Of a DNA stretch of 64,000 nucleotides, positions 23,901 to 34,775 are shown piece after piece (the first letter of the stretch is position 1; the number at the start of each line of letters is the position of its first letter). The notes under the pieces were generated by a model, which worked only from the letters and a program-made list of their open reading frames with translations, was not told the DNA's origin and ran no database searches. The position numbers and the translations under genes are program-made. This DNA comes from Henckelia pumila (lineage: Eukaryota > Streptophyta > Magnoliopsida > Lamiales > Gesneriaceae), in assembly GCF_033568475.1 (NCBI RefSeq), contig NC_133123.1, positions 140,694,062-140,758,061 on the forward strand, written 5' to 3'.

Positions 23901-25430
23901 CTCTAAAGCATGCCGGACCTTCAGAGCTGAAACCACTGACATCGGGGGTCGCGCTCCCTTACCATAGAAATACCATGACTCGTCATCCTCTGGACAAAAC
24001 TGAACAAACCTCTGATAGCAATCCACTATCGCTTGGTAGGTAGTCAATAGATCTATTCCAATGATGCAATCGAATTCCTCCATCGCTAGAATCATCAGGT
24101 TAGCACTAAGCTGATGTCCCTCGAAATCCAAAACACAACCCACAACTAGAAGCTTGGCTAAAACCTCGCTCCCCATAGGATTAGAAACCATTAGCAACAC
24201 GTCTAAAGGAATAGATGACAATCTATACTTATTAGCAAAACGTGCTGAGACAAAAGAATGCGATGCACCGGTATCAATTAAAACATATGTAGGAAAACCA
24301 CATAAACTACAGATACTTGCAATCATCCGGTCACTGTCAGCCTCTGCCTGCTCCTGGTTAAGCGCAAAGACCTGACCCTGGGTACGTGGCCTCAAAGAAG
24401 AATGACCCCGAGAAGGAGTCTGAGTAGGCTGTCTCTGAGACTGCTGTGGCTGCTGGCACTGCTGCGAATACTGCTACTGGAAAGGTGGCTGCTGGTACTA
24501 AGGTGGCTGAACAGATGCCTGAGAACCTAAGGAACCACTCGCTGTTCCAACCAGCATCGGGCAATCTCTCTTCATGTGACCCTCCTGGCCACACTGGAAA
24601 CACGCATTGGTCGATCGACCACACTGACCTGGCGGATGCCTGCGTCTGCACTGACTACATTGGTTCGGTCAGTGTCCACCAAAACGATGCACTCCCCCAG
24701 ATCTAGAGGAAGAAGAAGAAGTACCTCCTGGCTTCTTGAAAGACTGTCCTCTCGGACCCAAAGGACTAGAGCTCGCTGGCCTTGAAGAAGAAGAGTAAAG
24801 TCCCCTGTTCCTCTGAATACTGTCCTCGGCCTGGCGACAACGGTCCACCAAATCCTCGTAAGTCCCATCGCCGCCCACAGCAACCATTCGATGAATATCA
24901 GGGTTCAACCCCTGAAGGAAATGATCAAACTTCGCCATAGAACTATCAGCAACATGAGGGCAAAAGGGTAGCAGATCAAAGAACTTCTGCTGGTACTCCT
25001 CGATCGTCATCGTCCCCTGTCGCAAACTCAACAACTCACTGGCTTTCGCCTGACGAAGAGTTGGAGGAAAATAAAATCTCTGATAAGCAGTACGGAACTC
25101 AACCCAAGTAGCTGCACCTCTAGCTGCTATGAACGGTGCGGAAGTAGATCTCCACCACTTCCTGGCTCTGCCCTCAAGCATAAAGGCAAGAATCTCCATC
25201 CTATCCTCAGCCGTGCAACGGAACTCCTGGAAGCACTGCTCTATCCTCTCCATCCAATCCTCTGCCTCTTCAGCCGTCTCCCCACCCATCAAAGGCTTCG
25301 GGCTAACCTCCTTGAATCTACGCATGCTCACTCGCCTGCGCTCCTCGGGCTGTCCCCGACGTCTACGATCATCCGGATCGCCCCAACGACCGTCGTCTAC
25401 GCTACCGTGGCTCTCGTCGTAATCTGCCAT
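20963..25430 (-). pseudogene. gypsy gag-pol polyprotein with multiple nonsense mutations
   Basis: Gag starts at the ATG at 25430 and has the retrotransposon gag domain (RKWWRSTSAPF, LRQGTMTIEEYQQKFF, LQGLNPDI). A CCHC knuckle (CFQCGQEGHMKRDC) lies at ~24560-24605. The aspartic protease DTGAS is at ~24270 and the RT active site FIDDILVY at ~23260. RNase H follows (~22850-22660). Integrase has an HHCC-like part with CLMCQQVK (~22080), D in MDFVTHL, D in SDRDPRF and E in DGQSERT. The tail (RGTEEATWELESRM) resembles a chromodomain. Breaks: TGA at 24669-24671, TAG at 24498-24500 and 24474-24476, TAG at 23202-23204, TGA at 22656-22658, TAA at 22404-22406, and a small indel near 22330-22345. Several stops sit where CAG or CGA codons are expected. 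Confidence 0.92.
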
Positions 25431-25491
25431 CTGTTACATAAGAACAGATAATTACTTAATTCGCTTTACAATATTCCCAGTGCAATGCGTC

Positions 25492-25503
25492 GCTCTGATA
25501 CCA
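25492..25503 (-). promoter_or_regulatory. primer binding site of the gypsy element (initiator tRNA-Met type)
   Basis: On the minus strand TGGTATCAGAGC follows the 5' LTR after a short gap. It is complementary to the 3' end of plant initiator methionine tRNA, the usual primer. Confidence 0.9.
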
Positions 25504-25507
25504 AAAA

Positions 25508-27015
25508 TGTAGTGATCCAACCCGGATCCACTGCCTAATCAGAGTTATAGTAAAAGCGCACGCAATAAAAGCTTAAAACATAAAGTGCGGATAATTAAAA
25601 TACAACAAATCCAATCGGCAGAATACAACCAACGTTATCACAAGTGTATAAGTACTGTTATACAACCAAATCGAAGGTTCAGGATAAAAAAATCTCTACC
25701 CTCTACAACCTCGCACTCTCCAAAGCTCAATCCTGGTGAGAGCCGCCTGGACCGTCTAGCCTCAAACATGCCCCGCCACAAGGTACACAATACCCAAACA
25801 CAGGGGCGTGAGCTAGAACGCTCAATACGAAGCAATGATATAAATACAAATATGCGCACACAGATGATTTAAAACTCAAGTGAAAACACTTGCTCATGGC
25901 GCCGAGAATATACAGTACCGGCTAGAGAGCTACTCCGCGGGGTAATCGTATACTCCATATCAGGGCTGAGCCAACCCCATCCTGACCCGAATCCAAAACA
26001 GGATACAAGCCTCATATGAAAACTGTCATACCTGACTCGAGTCCAAAATGAGATCATTGTTCCCTATGGAGACTGTAAATGACTCACATCTCTCCGGATG
26101 CAGTCACACGTAAAATCATGTATGTGCTAAGACGGTAAAACATGCTAAAACACGATAAAGCATATAGCACATACTCATGCAGCATACAAGCAAATATATC
26201 ATGTCGGCTATCTCGGTCAGTACTTACGTACCTCTAACAATGCTGGTCAAACCTAGCTCTGCTGGTCTAGACTCCAAGCCTACTAGTCCAGTCTACTAGC
26301 TACTACAATGAAAATATCCATGCATCAACAATCAAGCTCTAAAAGACTTAATTAAGCTATTGCATACTCCTAAATATTTTTAGGATGCCAAAGCTATAGC
26401 GTCCGTCGTTAGCCTTTTGCTGAAGATAGCCTCAAAACTAGGCCGTAGCTCCATGACAATGTCTAGATCACTAAGCCACTTCCGGATTTCCCGTAGGATG
26501 CCTAGATCTCCCTAGATCTGAGTTAGAAGACTTAGGAATCAGATAGAAGAGAGGGAAAGGTGCACTTGAAAATGAAATCTCGGCCCCCTATTTATAGACT
26601 GAGTTCGGAGCCTCCGAACCCGGTTCGGACCGTCCGAACACGATCGGAACCTCCGATCCCATCTTCGGAGTGTCCGATCATCCAATATTACATCAGCCAT
26701 GACATCACCTTGCTGACGTAAGTGATGACGTGTGTCCTGGTCCAGATCGGAACATTCGATCTCACCGACGGAGCGTCCGATCTCGATCGGAGCCTCCGAT
26801 CCTGGCACGGAGCTTTCGATCCACTTCGGATTGTCCGAACTCCTCTTCGGATCGTCCGATCCAGATGAACCAATTCAACTAATTCGAGTGCTCTGAATCC
26901 ATTTCTGAAGTCCGTTATCTCAACAGGAACTTACCTAATCATGTTTTACTTAATCTAAACATGATCACGTGATTAATTACTCATTAATCACTAATTATAA
27001 ATGCGGGTTACTACA
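25508..27015 (-). repeat. 5' LTR of the minus-strand gypsy element
   Basis: The LTR is 1508 bp with TG...CA borders and nearly identical to 19328-20838. The TATA box CTATAAATAG is at 26588-26597. The as-1-like pair is CTGACGTAAGTGATGACGTG at 26713-26732. The neighbouring TGACGTCA has become TGACATCA, and some palindromes have lost CpG cytosines, consistent with deamination. Confidence 0.95.
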
Positions 27016-28002
27016 TCTTGCCTCCCCCACATTGGCATTCGGGTGCCTCCTTCAACTCCATTATCTTTGAATATGGTTTTTGGGAAATAATAAAGATAAA
27101 CACCCAAATATCAGCATTTATAAGAAATCAACTACTTTATCTTACAAACAAGCTTCTCGATTGAAGCATGATTTATACCTTATCAACTACATTATCTTCA
27201 CAAATTGCTTCCGGACGAAAATAACAAAATTCAAAAAATAAAAACCCAAATGAACTCCATTAGCTTCAAGATAATATACCAGATCTAAGATATATCAAAT
27301 CGAATTGTTATGGGTTAATGTAAAAAAAGTACCTTTTGAAAGTAAAGCTGGCCACATAATGCTTGTCTCCTTCTCCACCTATAGCTTAGTTTTTAGAGTT
27401 GAGTTTTGCCGATTTTCTTCTTTTAGGGCATGCACTAGGATAAAACCCCAATTTTTAAAAATAATTCAAACAAAAGGACAAAATAGATATTTCCATAGAT
27501 TCATATTGAAATTAATATCCAAACACAAAGTACTTATATATTGAGATACTTAATTTTGAAATCATGGTACCGTAATTTTCAAGTAGTGCTCGATTTTGTT
27601 ATCATAGCGCTGAATTACGGAGGCATAATAATTAATTTACATTCAATTGTACTTAATATATGAATTAAAATATCTTGGGGATGTGCGAGCAACTCATGAA
27701 AATGATTAAATATGATATAAGTCATCATAAACATTAACTAAATATTAAATTGCCAAAGACCGTATAATTTTTCTGGTAGTGCTCGATTTTGTTATGAGAG
27801 ATCTCAATTATGGTGGAATAATACTTGATTTACATTAAATTATACTTGATATATGAATTTAAGTGTCTTGTAAATGTGCGAATAACTCATGAGAAAGATA
27901 AAATATGATATAATCCTAACTTCTATTTTATAGTTATGTTATGGATAAAAAGTATTGAGAATAAAGTTATTTTTGGGTTAAGTATGACATATGTTGATGT
28001 GA
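27016..28002. other. MULE interior left of the solo LTR, with two diverged repeat units
   Basis: After the TSD and the first codons of the GRF ORF (27061-27016, minus) come the upstream region of that ORF and AT-rich sequence. Units beginning TCAAGTAGTGCTCGATTTTG (27579) and TCTGGTAGTGCTCGATTTTG (27772) are diverged members of the 241-bp array found at 29640-30560. Confidence 0.65.
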
Positions 28003-29438
28003 TGTAGTAGCCCAGTTCCAATTTACAAGATTAATGGTTAATTATGTTTAAATCTAATAAATATTTTATTACCAAGAGCACAAGTCAAGGTCAAAGAATA
28101 CATGACATGAATGAGCAGCTCGGGTCGGTCATGAGCAGCTCGGGTCGGTCATGAGCAGCTCGAGTCGGTCATGGTTGATCAACAAGGGCTCGGGTATAGA
28201 GCTAGGGCTCGGGCATAGAGCAAGGGCTCGGGTATAGAGCTAGTGCTCGGGTATAGATCTAGGGCTTGGGCAGGGAGCTAGGGCTCGGTCATGTATGTGT
28301 GTGGAGTTTGGTTTGAGCTCGGGTCTTTCCCTTGGGGCTCGGGTCGGTCATGAGTGGCTTGGGTCGGGGCTTAGGGTGCTCAAGAAAGTGTTGTGCAAAG
28401 CCAAGGTAGTGTTCGGTCATGGGAAGAGCACATGGTAGGTAGGTCGGGAGTGAACACGTGGCTGAAGCAAAAGCACGATTAGTGTCCTGCCAGGTGTCAC
28501 GCACTCGGTGGACAGCTGTCCCGGCTCATCCTCTATAAATAGAAGTCGAGGGTTCGGTCATTTTACACCATTTCACCTCAATTCTTAGTTCTGCTCGGAC
28601 CAAGAGTAGCTCGGGAGTTCGGGAAGGAGTAGCTCGGGGCTTGACCAGGTGCAGTTCAGGTCGGGGCTTGACCAGGAGCAGTTCAGGTCGGGTCAGTCTT
28701 GAGACCGGGTTGGGTCGGGCTTGGACCTAAGGCAGTTAGGGGTTATCTTCTTCCAGCTTAGTTCAAACTATGGTGTTAGGTACGAAAGTACTGTTCGAGA
28801 TATCCTGACTGAGTATGCATGTATTATGTGACTGCATGATTTATATGTCATGATATTATGCTGCATTCATTTGCATATTGCTGTTATCTCCTTCGAGATG
28901 TCTATTAGTAGGGTTGTACCCTATCCTGTTAGTGGATGGACTTTCATCGATTTGGGTCCGGTGTATCCACATGTACTCGGTATGGGAGCCACCTCCTGAA
29001 GCGACGGCACAGCGTGCTACATACCAGGGCCCGGTCTGTCTCTGTTATCTGATCCTTGACCTCGAGTCTGTAGGGAGTTCACTTTGCATGCATGTATACT
29101 CATACTCTCGTACTGAGCGTTTTATGCTCACGTCTCGTACTCTGTGTTCTGGACACCCTATTCCATGGGGCAGATTTGCGTTTGGACGATGCGGGTGGGT
29201 CCAAGAGGGGCTAGACAGTGGATGGCCAGCTGGAGCTTTGTCTAGGTTTTATTTATGTTATTATTGGATTGATACAGCTATTCGATCTGGTTGTATAATA
29301 TTTGGGTATTTACAGATTTCTTCCCTTGGGATTGTATATTGTTATGGTTTCCGCAGTTTAAATTCTGATATCTGTTTAATTAAGTTAATTGCATGCCTAA
29401 GCTCTGTTTAGTAAGTGATCCGGGTAAGGGTCACTACA
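28003..29438 (+). mobile_element. solo LTR of a Ty3/gypsy element, TSD TGTGA
   Basis: The LTR begins TGTAGTAGCCCAG and ends GGGTCACTACA (1436 bp). TGTGA flanks it at 27998-28002 and 29439-29443. It belongs to the same family as the LTR at 61422-62779. No gag or pol adjoins it, so it arose by LTR-LTR recombination. Inside are a TATA box (CTATAAATAG ~28533), three 20-bp units of the type CATGAGCAGCTCGGGTCGGT (28109-28170), and a run of GGGCTCGGGTATAGAGCTA-like units (~28186-28290). The 177-codon ORF within it is shared LTR sequence, not a gene. Confidence 0.95.
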
Positions 29439-29639
29439 TGTGATCTTTCATTGTGTTCAACTATATTGGTCTCTACTTGAGTATTGATCATGCATAACTA
29501 AACTATTTGATCCACCAATTGTATTATGATTTGATTTCATAATAATGTCTTACATGGATATATTTTTATTTCTTATACATGACTCATCTTCATCTGATAA
29601 GTCATCAGAATCATTAACTAAATATTAAATTACCAAAGA

Positions 29640-30560
29640 CCGTATAAAATTTCAAGTAGTGCTCGATTTTGTTATCATATCTCTTAATTATGGTGAAATA
29701 ATACTTGATTTACATACAATCGTACTTGATATATGAATTTAAGTGTCTTGTGGATGTGCAAATAACTCATGAAAAATATAAAATATGATATAATTCCTAA
29801 CTTCTATATTATAGTTATGCATAAATATGATTACATAGTCACAGAAACATTTATAAATATTAAGTACAAAAACGTGTGTGCACGTAAAATTTTCTGGTAG
29901 TGCTCGATTTTGTTATGAGAGATCTTAATTACGGTGGAATAATACTTGATTTACATTAAATTATACTTGATATATGAATTTAAGTGTCTTGTGGATGTGC
30001 GAATAACTCGTGAAAAAGATAAAATATGATATAATTCCTAACTTCTATATTATAGTTATGCATCAATATGATTACATAATCACAGAAACATTTATAAATA
30101 TTAAGTACAAAAACGTGTGTGCACGTAAAATTTTCTGGTAATGCTCGATTTTGTTATGAGAGATCTCAATTACGGTGGAATAATACTTGATTTACATTAA
30201 ATTGTACTTGATATATGAATTTAAGTGACTTGTGGATGTGCGAATAACTCATGAAAAAGATAAAATATGATATAATTCCTAACTTCTATATTATAGTTAT
30301 GCATCAATATGATTACATAGTCACAGAAACATTTATAAATATTAAGTACAAAAACGTGTGTTCACGTAAAATTTTCAGGCAGTGCTCAATTTTGTTATGA
30401 GAGATCTCAATTACATTGGAATAATACTTGATTTACATTAAATTTTACTTGATATATGAATTTAAGTGTCTTGTGGATGTGCGAATAACTCATGAAAAAG
30501 ATAAAATATGATATAATTCCTAACTGCTATTTCATAGTTATGCATCAACTACGGTGGAAT
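29640..30560. repeat. 241-bp tandem array inside the MULE
   Basis: Units begin near 29652, 29893, 30134 and 30375, at exactly 241-bp steps. Each contains GTGCTCGATTTTGTTATNAN, then ATAATACTTGATTTACATT and GGATGTGCGAATAACTC. Two shorter, diverged units lie left of the solo LTR (27579 and 27772, step 193). The solo LTR therefore landed in or beside the array. The array is non-coding. Confidence 0.9.
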
Positions 30561-30687
30561 AATGCTTGATTTACACTTTATATCCAAAATACAGTGTTCC
30601 CAAAACAAGCAAAGCCAAAATACATTTGTGTTCAAAAACCTCCAACACAAAACACCTTTCTTTTTCCCAAAAAGTTGTCAACGAAAT

Positions 30688-32492
30688 TCAATCTTTTGGC
30701 AAGATTGCTTTATCATCTGACAGTATCATAGCAACAATATGTGCTCTATAGGCTTCAATCGAACAATCCTCTTCTTGCTTCCAAAACGAAGGATCATCTC
30801 GTGCAAAGCATTCACCCCACAAACATGTGAACACACCGCAGTTTAAGTCACCTTCTTGTGCACGACTCTTTTGGAATAAGACATCACCTTTTCCATAGTC
30901 ACGATGTAGCACGTTCCAAAGATACCCAGCCACAAACTTTGCCTATAAAACATTAAATTCATCGAATAATATTGGCATTAACACTTATTTTATAAACACA
31001 TAAGTTTATTTATGACTTACATAAACCTTGGCGGCACCTTTGGCGAAAGGGGAGAACAATGAGTCTTTCACGATGAAATTCTTTTGAGAAGGATTAAAAA
31101 CCAGTAGAAACCAGTGATTCCTATAACATATAGGGAAAAGGATGTATTTGCGGCATTCAAGAGTTTGATGTATGAGATCTGATAGTTTCTCTCTAGTACT
31201 TCCACAAAGCTTCGACATGAATGCACCAAATTCAAGATCTTTCACCTTTTTTTCCTTCCAGGTCTCAAGTTTCTCAAGCACACGAATCTGTGTTTTGTCA
31301 GAGATAATATTATTATGTTACGAGACTCTAGGTTACTTAAATATTGAAGTACACAGAGAGAAAATTACAACACTTTCCTGCACATATGGAGGCATGCAAA
31401 AAATTTCATGACCATATAATCTTCCTTTGGTGCTTAAAATAGTGAAGTACGCGAGAACCATATCTTCACGTAATTCTTCCCCAAATAAGCACTGCAATAG
31501 TTGAGCTCCATCGAGGAATACATCACTATGTTGCCAAACTATACCACTACAATAAAATAATTATGAAAAAACATATAGGATGAACTAAAATAACTTAAAT
31601 TCAAGTTATTTTTTAAAAAAAACATTTACCCAAGTGTATCCCCGTTGAGAAATGATTCTATAACATTCCTTTCATCGGTACAAAGCTCTTTATGCCCAGA
31701 GTAATCAAGTCTGCCACTGTACTGGCTCAAAGTTTTCTCCACCGCACATGAAGCAATTCCAGCAACATCTAAACTTGTGTCTGACTGCACGAATTTAATA
31801 CTAAATCATACGAGTATATAAAATTACAATTAAAATAAGTATGGGGTTGTTATTCACAATACCAATTCAACATGCTCCTGAGAAACTTCCTAGCAGTGCG
31901 ACAAACGTTTTCTCTTTGGTTGTGGGGTGCTACTAGGATTTCCAATATTCAATTCTTCAGATCCAGCAATACCACTAGATTCATCACTATCACCTCCAAC
32001 TTCATCCACAAATAACTTTGTCAAACTGTCCAACAATGGATCTCCATCATACTCCACCTTCACATTCAAACTCTCGCCATCAAGATCTGCATTTACATCC
32101 CTATCTCTACCAGAATAACCACTATTTTCTTTATTCACACCACAATCACCATCACCATCATCTTTACTCAAAGGAACACCACCTTGAAAGCCAGTAATTT
32201 TTTGCTTCAAAGATTTTATCTCAACCTCTAAACTTTTAACATAACACAACAAATCTGCATCCTTCGAATTATAATTTAACTTAAAAAATAATTTATTCAC
32301 AATAAGTTTATTATTTCACAAGCTCTCAATACATGACATATTTTAATTTTAATCAATTACCTCACCACCAATTTGCATCTCCCCAATCAGTTTTTTTTCC
32401 TCTTCAAATGCTACAATCGACACAATCTAATCACAAAAAACAGGATCTAGTTAGATTCACAATCAAATATAAACAAAAGTGTCCATACATAA

Positions 32493-32532
<40 letters not shown>

Positions 32533-33458
32533 CCTTGTTACAACTTATCGAATTTAACAAGGATTCAGCCATTTTAACGCTAAATGGAAGTTCACTTTCT
32601 CCCCACTTAAACAACCTTGAAAAACAACGTATCGCACGAGGTTTACCAAGTGATGGGACTCTTTCATAAACTCATGCCTACGACAAAAATTTATGATAAT
32701 TAGTATTTAATATGAAAGTATCACAATTTTTACATACAAAACAAACTCACCATCATCCCAACAATGCAACCATCAACATATGCTTTCTTTCCTATATTAA
32801 TTTTTGAATAACCAAGATGCTCATGAATTCCTTCACGCAAGAATCTAAAGGCGGCATCTCCCCATCCATAGTCAAAGAAAGTATCCAAATCATCCAAATA
32901 CGGAAAAATAAACCTTGGCGTAACATAATTACTAATAGGAAATATAATTGTGTTGAAAATTAATAAAATATAAAATCTAATAAAATCATCCACACCAATG
33001 TCCGAATTGTCATGAAGTAATTCCAAAAGCTTATCTTTTATCATTCTTCTCTTAATAGTAACCATTTTTGATCCAAAATAACGATAAAAAAACCTCGATC
33101 CCATTTTCAAATCAAGATTAACAGGCTGCCCAACACTAGGCAACCCTATTACGATAGAGAACTCCGGTGAAGTGAATGGAACCATCAGACTTGAGCCAAA
33201 TCGGAATTTTGAGGTTTCTACTTCGAATCTTTTAAGAATTGAATCAATTCTACAAGTTCCAATGGACAGGTTGGGCATCTTTAGCCAAGGTCCAAGTGGT
33301 GTAGCCTTTATCCTCCCCATTTGCCTTTCACTTAGTTTTGGGACTAATTTTTCCATAACACCTAAAAAATATGGTGGCGAACAACGTGAAAATGCTTCTT
33401 TGCCTCTTGATACAATACCAGCAATAGGGTCATCATTGTTTCTCCTTTTTCGTGACAT
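30688..33458 (-). pseudogene. ULP1-like cysteine protease gene of the MULE, with a premature stop
   Basis: Exon 1 (33458-32751) encodes 236 residues resembling the DUF1985-type region found in plant transposon ULP1 proteins. Exon 2 (32677-32534) begins with GCA then an in-frame TGA (32674-32672). Further exons are ~32413-32360, ~32300-31880 (an acidic linker rich in Asp, Ser and Gly, with a Lys/Arg run), ~31783-31628, ~31556-31375, ~31290-31021 and 30942-30688. The protease core keeps a likely His-Asp-Gln-Cys set: NHWFLLV (~31100), VKDSLF (~31065), then AQEGDLNCGVF (~30840). ULP1 enzymes cleave ubiquitin-like proteins such as SUMO; whether this one did is unknown. Middle exon borders are approximate. 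The gene is 12 kb from the transposase because of the two insertions. Confidence 0.78.
32500..32530. repeat. (TA)n microsatellite in a ULP1-like intron
   Basis: An uninterrupted TA run of about 15 units lies just downstream of the exon 2 donor on the minus strand. Confidence 0.9.
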
Positions 33459-34437
33459 TCTGATACAAAAAACATACAAATTCACCAATTATCTTAGATA
33501 AACAAACAATTCAGAATAAGTCTTATCAAAACTAAAACAAAAAATTAAAAATTCAGTATTTCAAATTAATACAGATGATCGAAACCCCAACCAATATATC
33601 AATACAATTACAATTTTGAAAATAATAAAAAATTCAAACTAGATCCTAACATAATTCAACGCACCAAAAAAATGCATTTGGAAACAAAATAGAAGAAACT
33701 CTCACACATATACAAATACCACAAATATTTTTTTTAATTGTCACAGTCGTACAAATAACAAAACTAAAACTTTGTAAACCAAAACCTAACACTAATTTCA
33801 ACTAAACAATTTCCAATAGTTTCATAGTCGAAAAAATTCATGAAATTTTTTTCGAACTACGAAAGAGCAATTTTGCCCAAAAACACAGAAATATACATTA
33901 CACAACATAAAACCTAGAAATCGAACCACTAAACAACAAAAATATTGGTAGTAGTCGGTATGAAAACCCAGTGTAAAGATGAGCTTACACTTGCTTCGCC
34001 GGCCTGTTTTCCCTCTGAGGTCGGTTGCTCGAATAAACTCGAGTTCTCCCAGCTCCGCCGGGAGTTTTCCTAGCTTTGTCTCAGCTGATCTCCGTTCAAG
34101 TCCCCGTGAATTCGAGTCGCTGTGAGTTTTCATAGCTCTGTCTCAGCTCTGATCTCCGTTCAAGTCCCCGTGAATTTTCCCACATGCAATTTTTGTCCCG
34201 GCTCTGATCTCCTTCAAGTCCCCGTGAAGTTCCCAGATGCAATTTCTGTTCTCGATTTGAGTGGGAACAAAAATAATTAATATACTTCACAATGAAGCAG
34301 GGGTATAATAGTAAAAACTAGTTTAGGGAGTTAATGAAATAAAATACATTGCAGCAGGTAGTGCTGACAAAAAATAAATACACGGGGACTGAATCCAATT
34401 GAAACATTGGGAAGAGGGATTTAAGCCCAATTAACCC
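33459..34437. other. right subterminal region of the MULE, with three short direct repeats
   Basis: The stretch is upstream of the ULP1-like gene on the minus strand. It holds three imperfect copies of a unit containing GATCTCC, TTCAAGTCCCCGTGAA and CAGCT (~34080-34111, 34143-34178, 34198-34230), with spacing of ~63 and ~54 bp. The outer ~120 bp is the degenerate inverted end. Confidence 0.6.
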
Positions 34438-34775
34438 TAAAAAAAATGATAATCAAAATTTAAAAAAGTACCTCTCGCAAAAATCGAGTTCTCGTCATAA
34501 CGTTAGTGAATTTTTTTATAAAGTTAAAAGCACCTTATATTGACTAATTTTTGATACGTTAGTGACATTTTTTTATAATGCCCAAAATATCCTTTATTTA
34601 CTCAATTTCATATTTTACAAATCTCTTCAATTCCATCTCTTAAATCAACGTACTAGTATATTTTAAAGTAGAATGACAGATTAATGAAACCTAAATAAAA
34701 ATTACAATTATATCATCATATATACATACAATTGTTTATATTAATAAAGTTAAGGTGTTTAGGGTAATTAGATTT

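Larger units (their letters stand above)
19328..27015 (-). mobile_element. Ty3/gypsy LTR retrotransposon, complete with both LTRs and TSD
   Basis: Two near-identical ~1.5-kb LTRs flank gag-pol on the minus strand. The 5-bp duplication TCTTG (19323-19327 and 27016-27020) proves a single insertion. On the minus strand the LTRs begin TGTAGTAATCC or TGTAGTAACCC and end GGTTGGGTCACTACA or GGTTGGATCACTACA. A PBS and a purine tract are present. Pol order is PR-RT-RH-IN, and the C-terminus resembles the chromodomain-like tail of Tekay/Del chromoviruses. All structural signals are intact but the coding region is dead. Confidence 0.95.
18949..27061 (-). pseudogene. GRF-zinc-finger-like small ORF, split by the gypsy insertion
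   Basis: The 5' part is 27061-27016 (ATG at 27061) and the 3' part is 19322-18949. The gypsy element and its duplicated TCTTG lie between. Skipping the insertion leaves one open frame of 139 codons with the phase kept. The N-terminal part has the GRF-like pattern CxCGGGK, then YYxCP and FIWYDNY, a small zinc-binding fold found in many plant and nuclease proteins. A Ser/Lys-rich middle follows. The C-terminus is a Cys-rich then strongly hydrophobic segment of ~25 residues ending in TY, which looks like a tail membrane anchor. Function is unknown. The insertion shows the ORF belonged to the MULE before the gypsy arrived. Confidence 0.65.
15047..34437. mobile_element. large Mutator-like element with transposase, GRF ORF and ULP1-like gene (Kaonashi-type)
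   Basis: The left end (GGGGGTTTTGAAGAAAAATC) and the reverse complement of the right end (GGGTTAATTGGGCTTAAATC) align, with continued similarity over ~100 bp (AAATCCCT, CAATTT, ATTCAGTCCCC, TGTCNGCACT). Directly outside is TAAAAAAAA at 15038-15046 and again at 34438-34446, a 9-bp direct repeat as Mutator elements make; its simplicity means chance cannot be excluded. Inside are a MURA transposase (+), a GRF-like ORF (-) and a ULP1-like protease gene (-). MULEs carrying ULP1-like genes are known in plants as Kaonashi. Subtracting the gypsy and solo-LTR insertions leaves about 10.2 kb. Confidence 0.72.

Noticed and set aside
28878..29411. A 177-codon plus-strand ORF
   Set aside because: It lies wholly inside the solo LTR, and the homologous LTR at 61422-62779 does not keep the same frame.
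30688..33458. The ULP1-like gene as a host SUMO protease
   Set aside because: The N-terminal part is of transposon type, the gene lies inside the borders of a MULE, and it has a premature stop.
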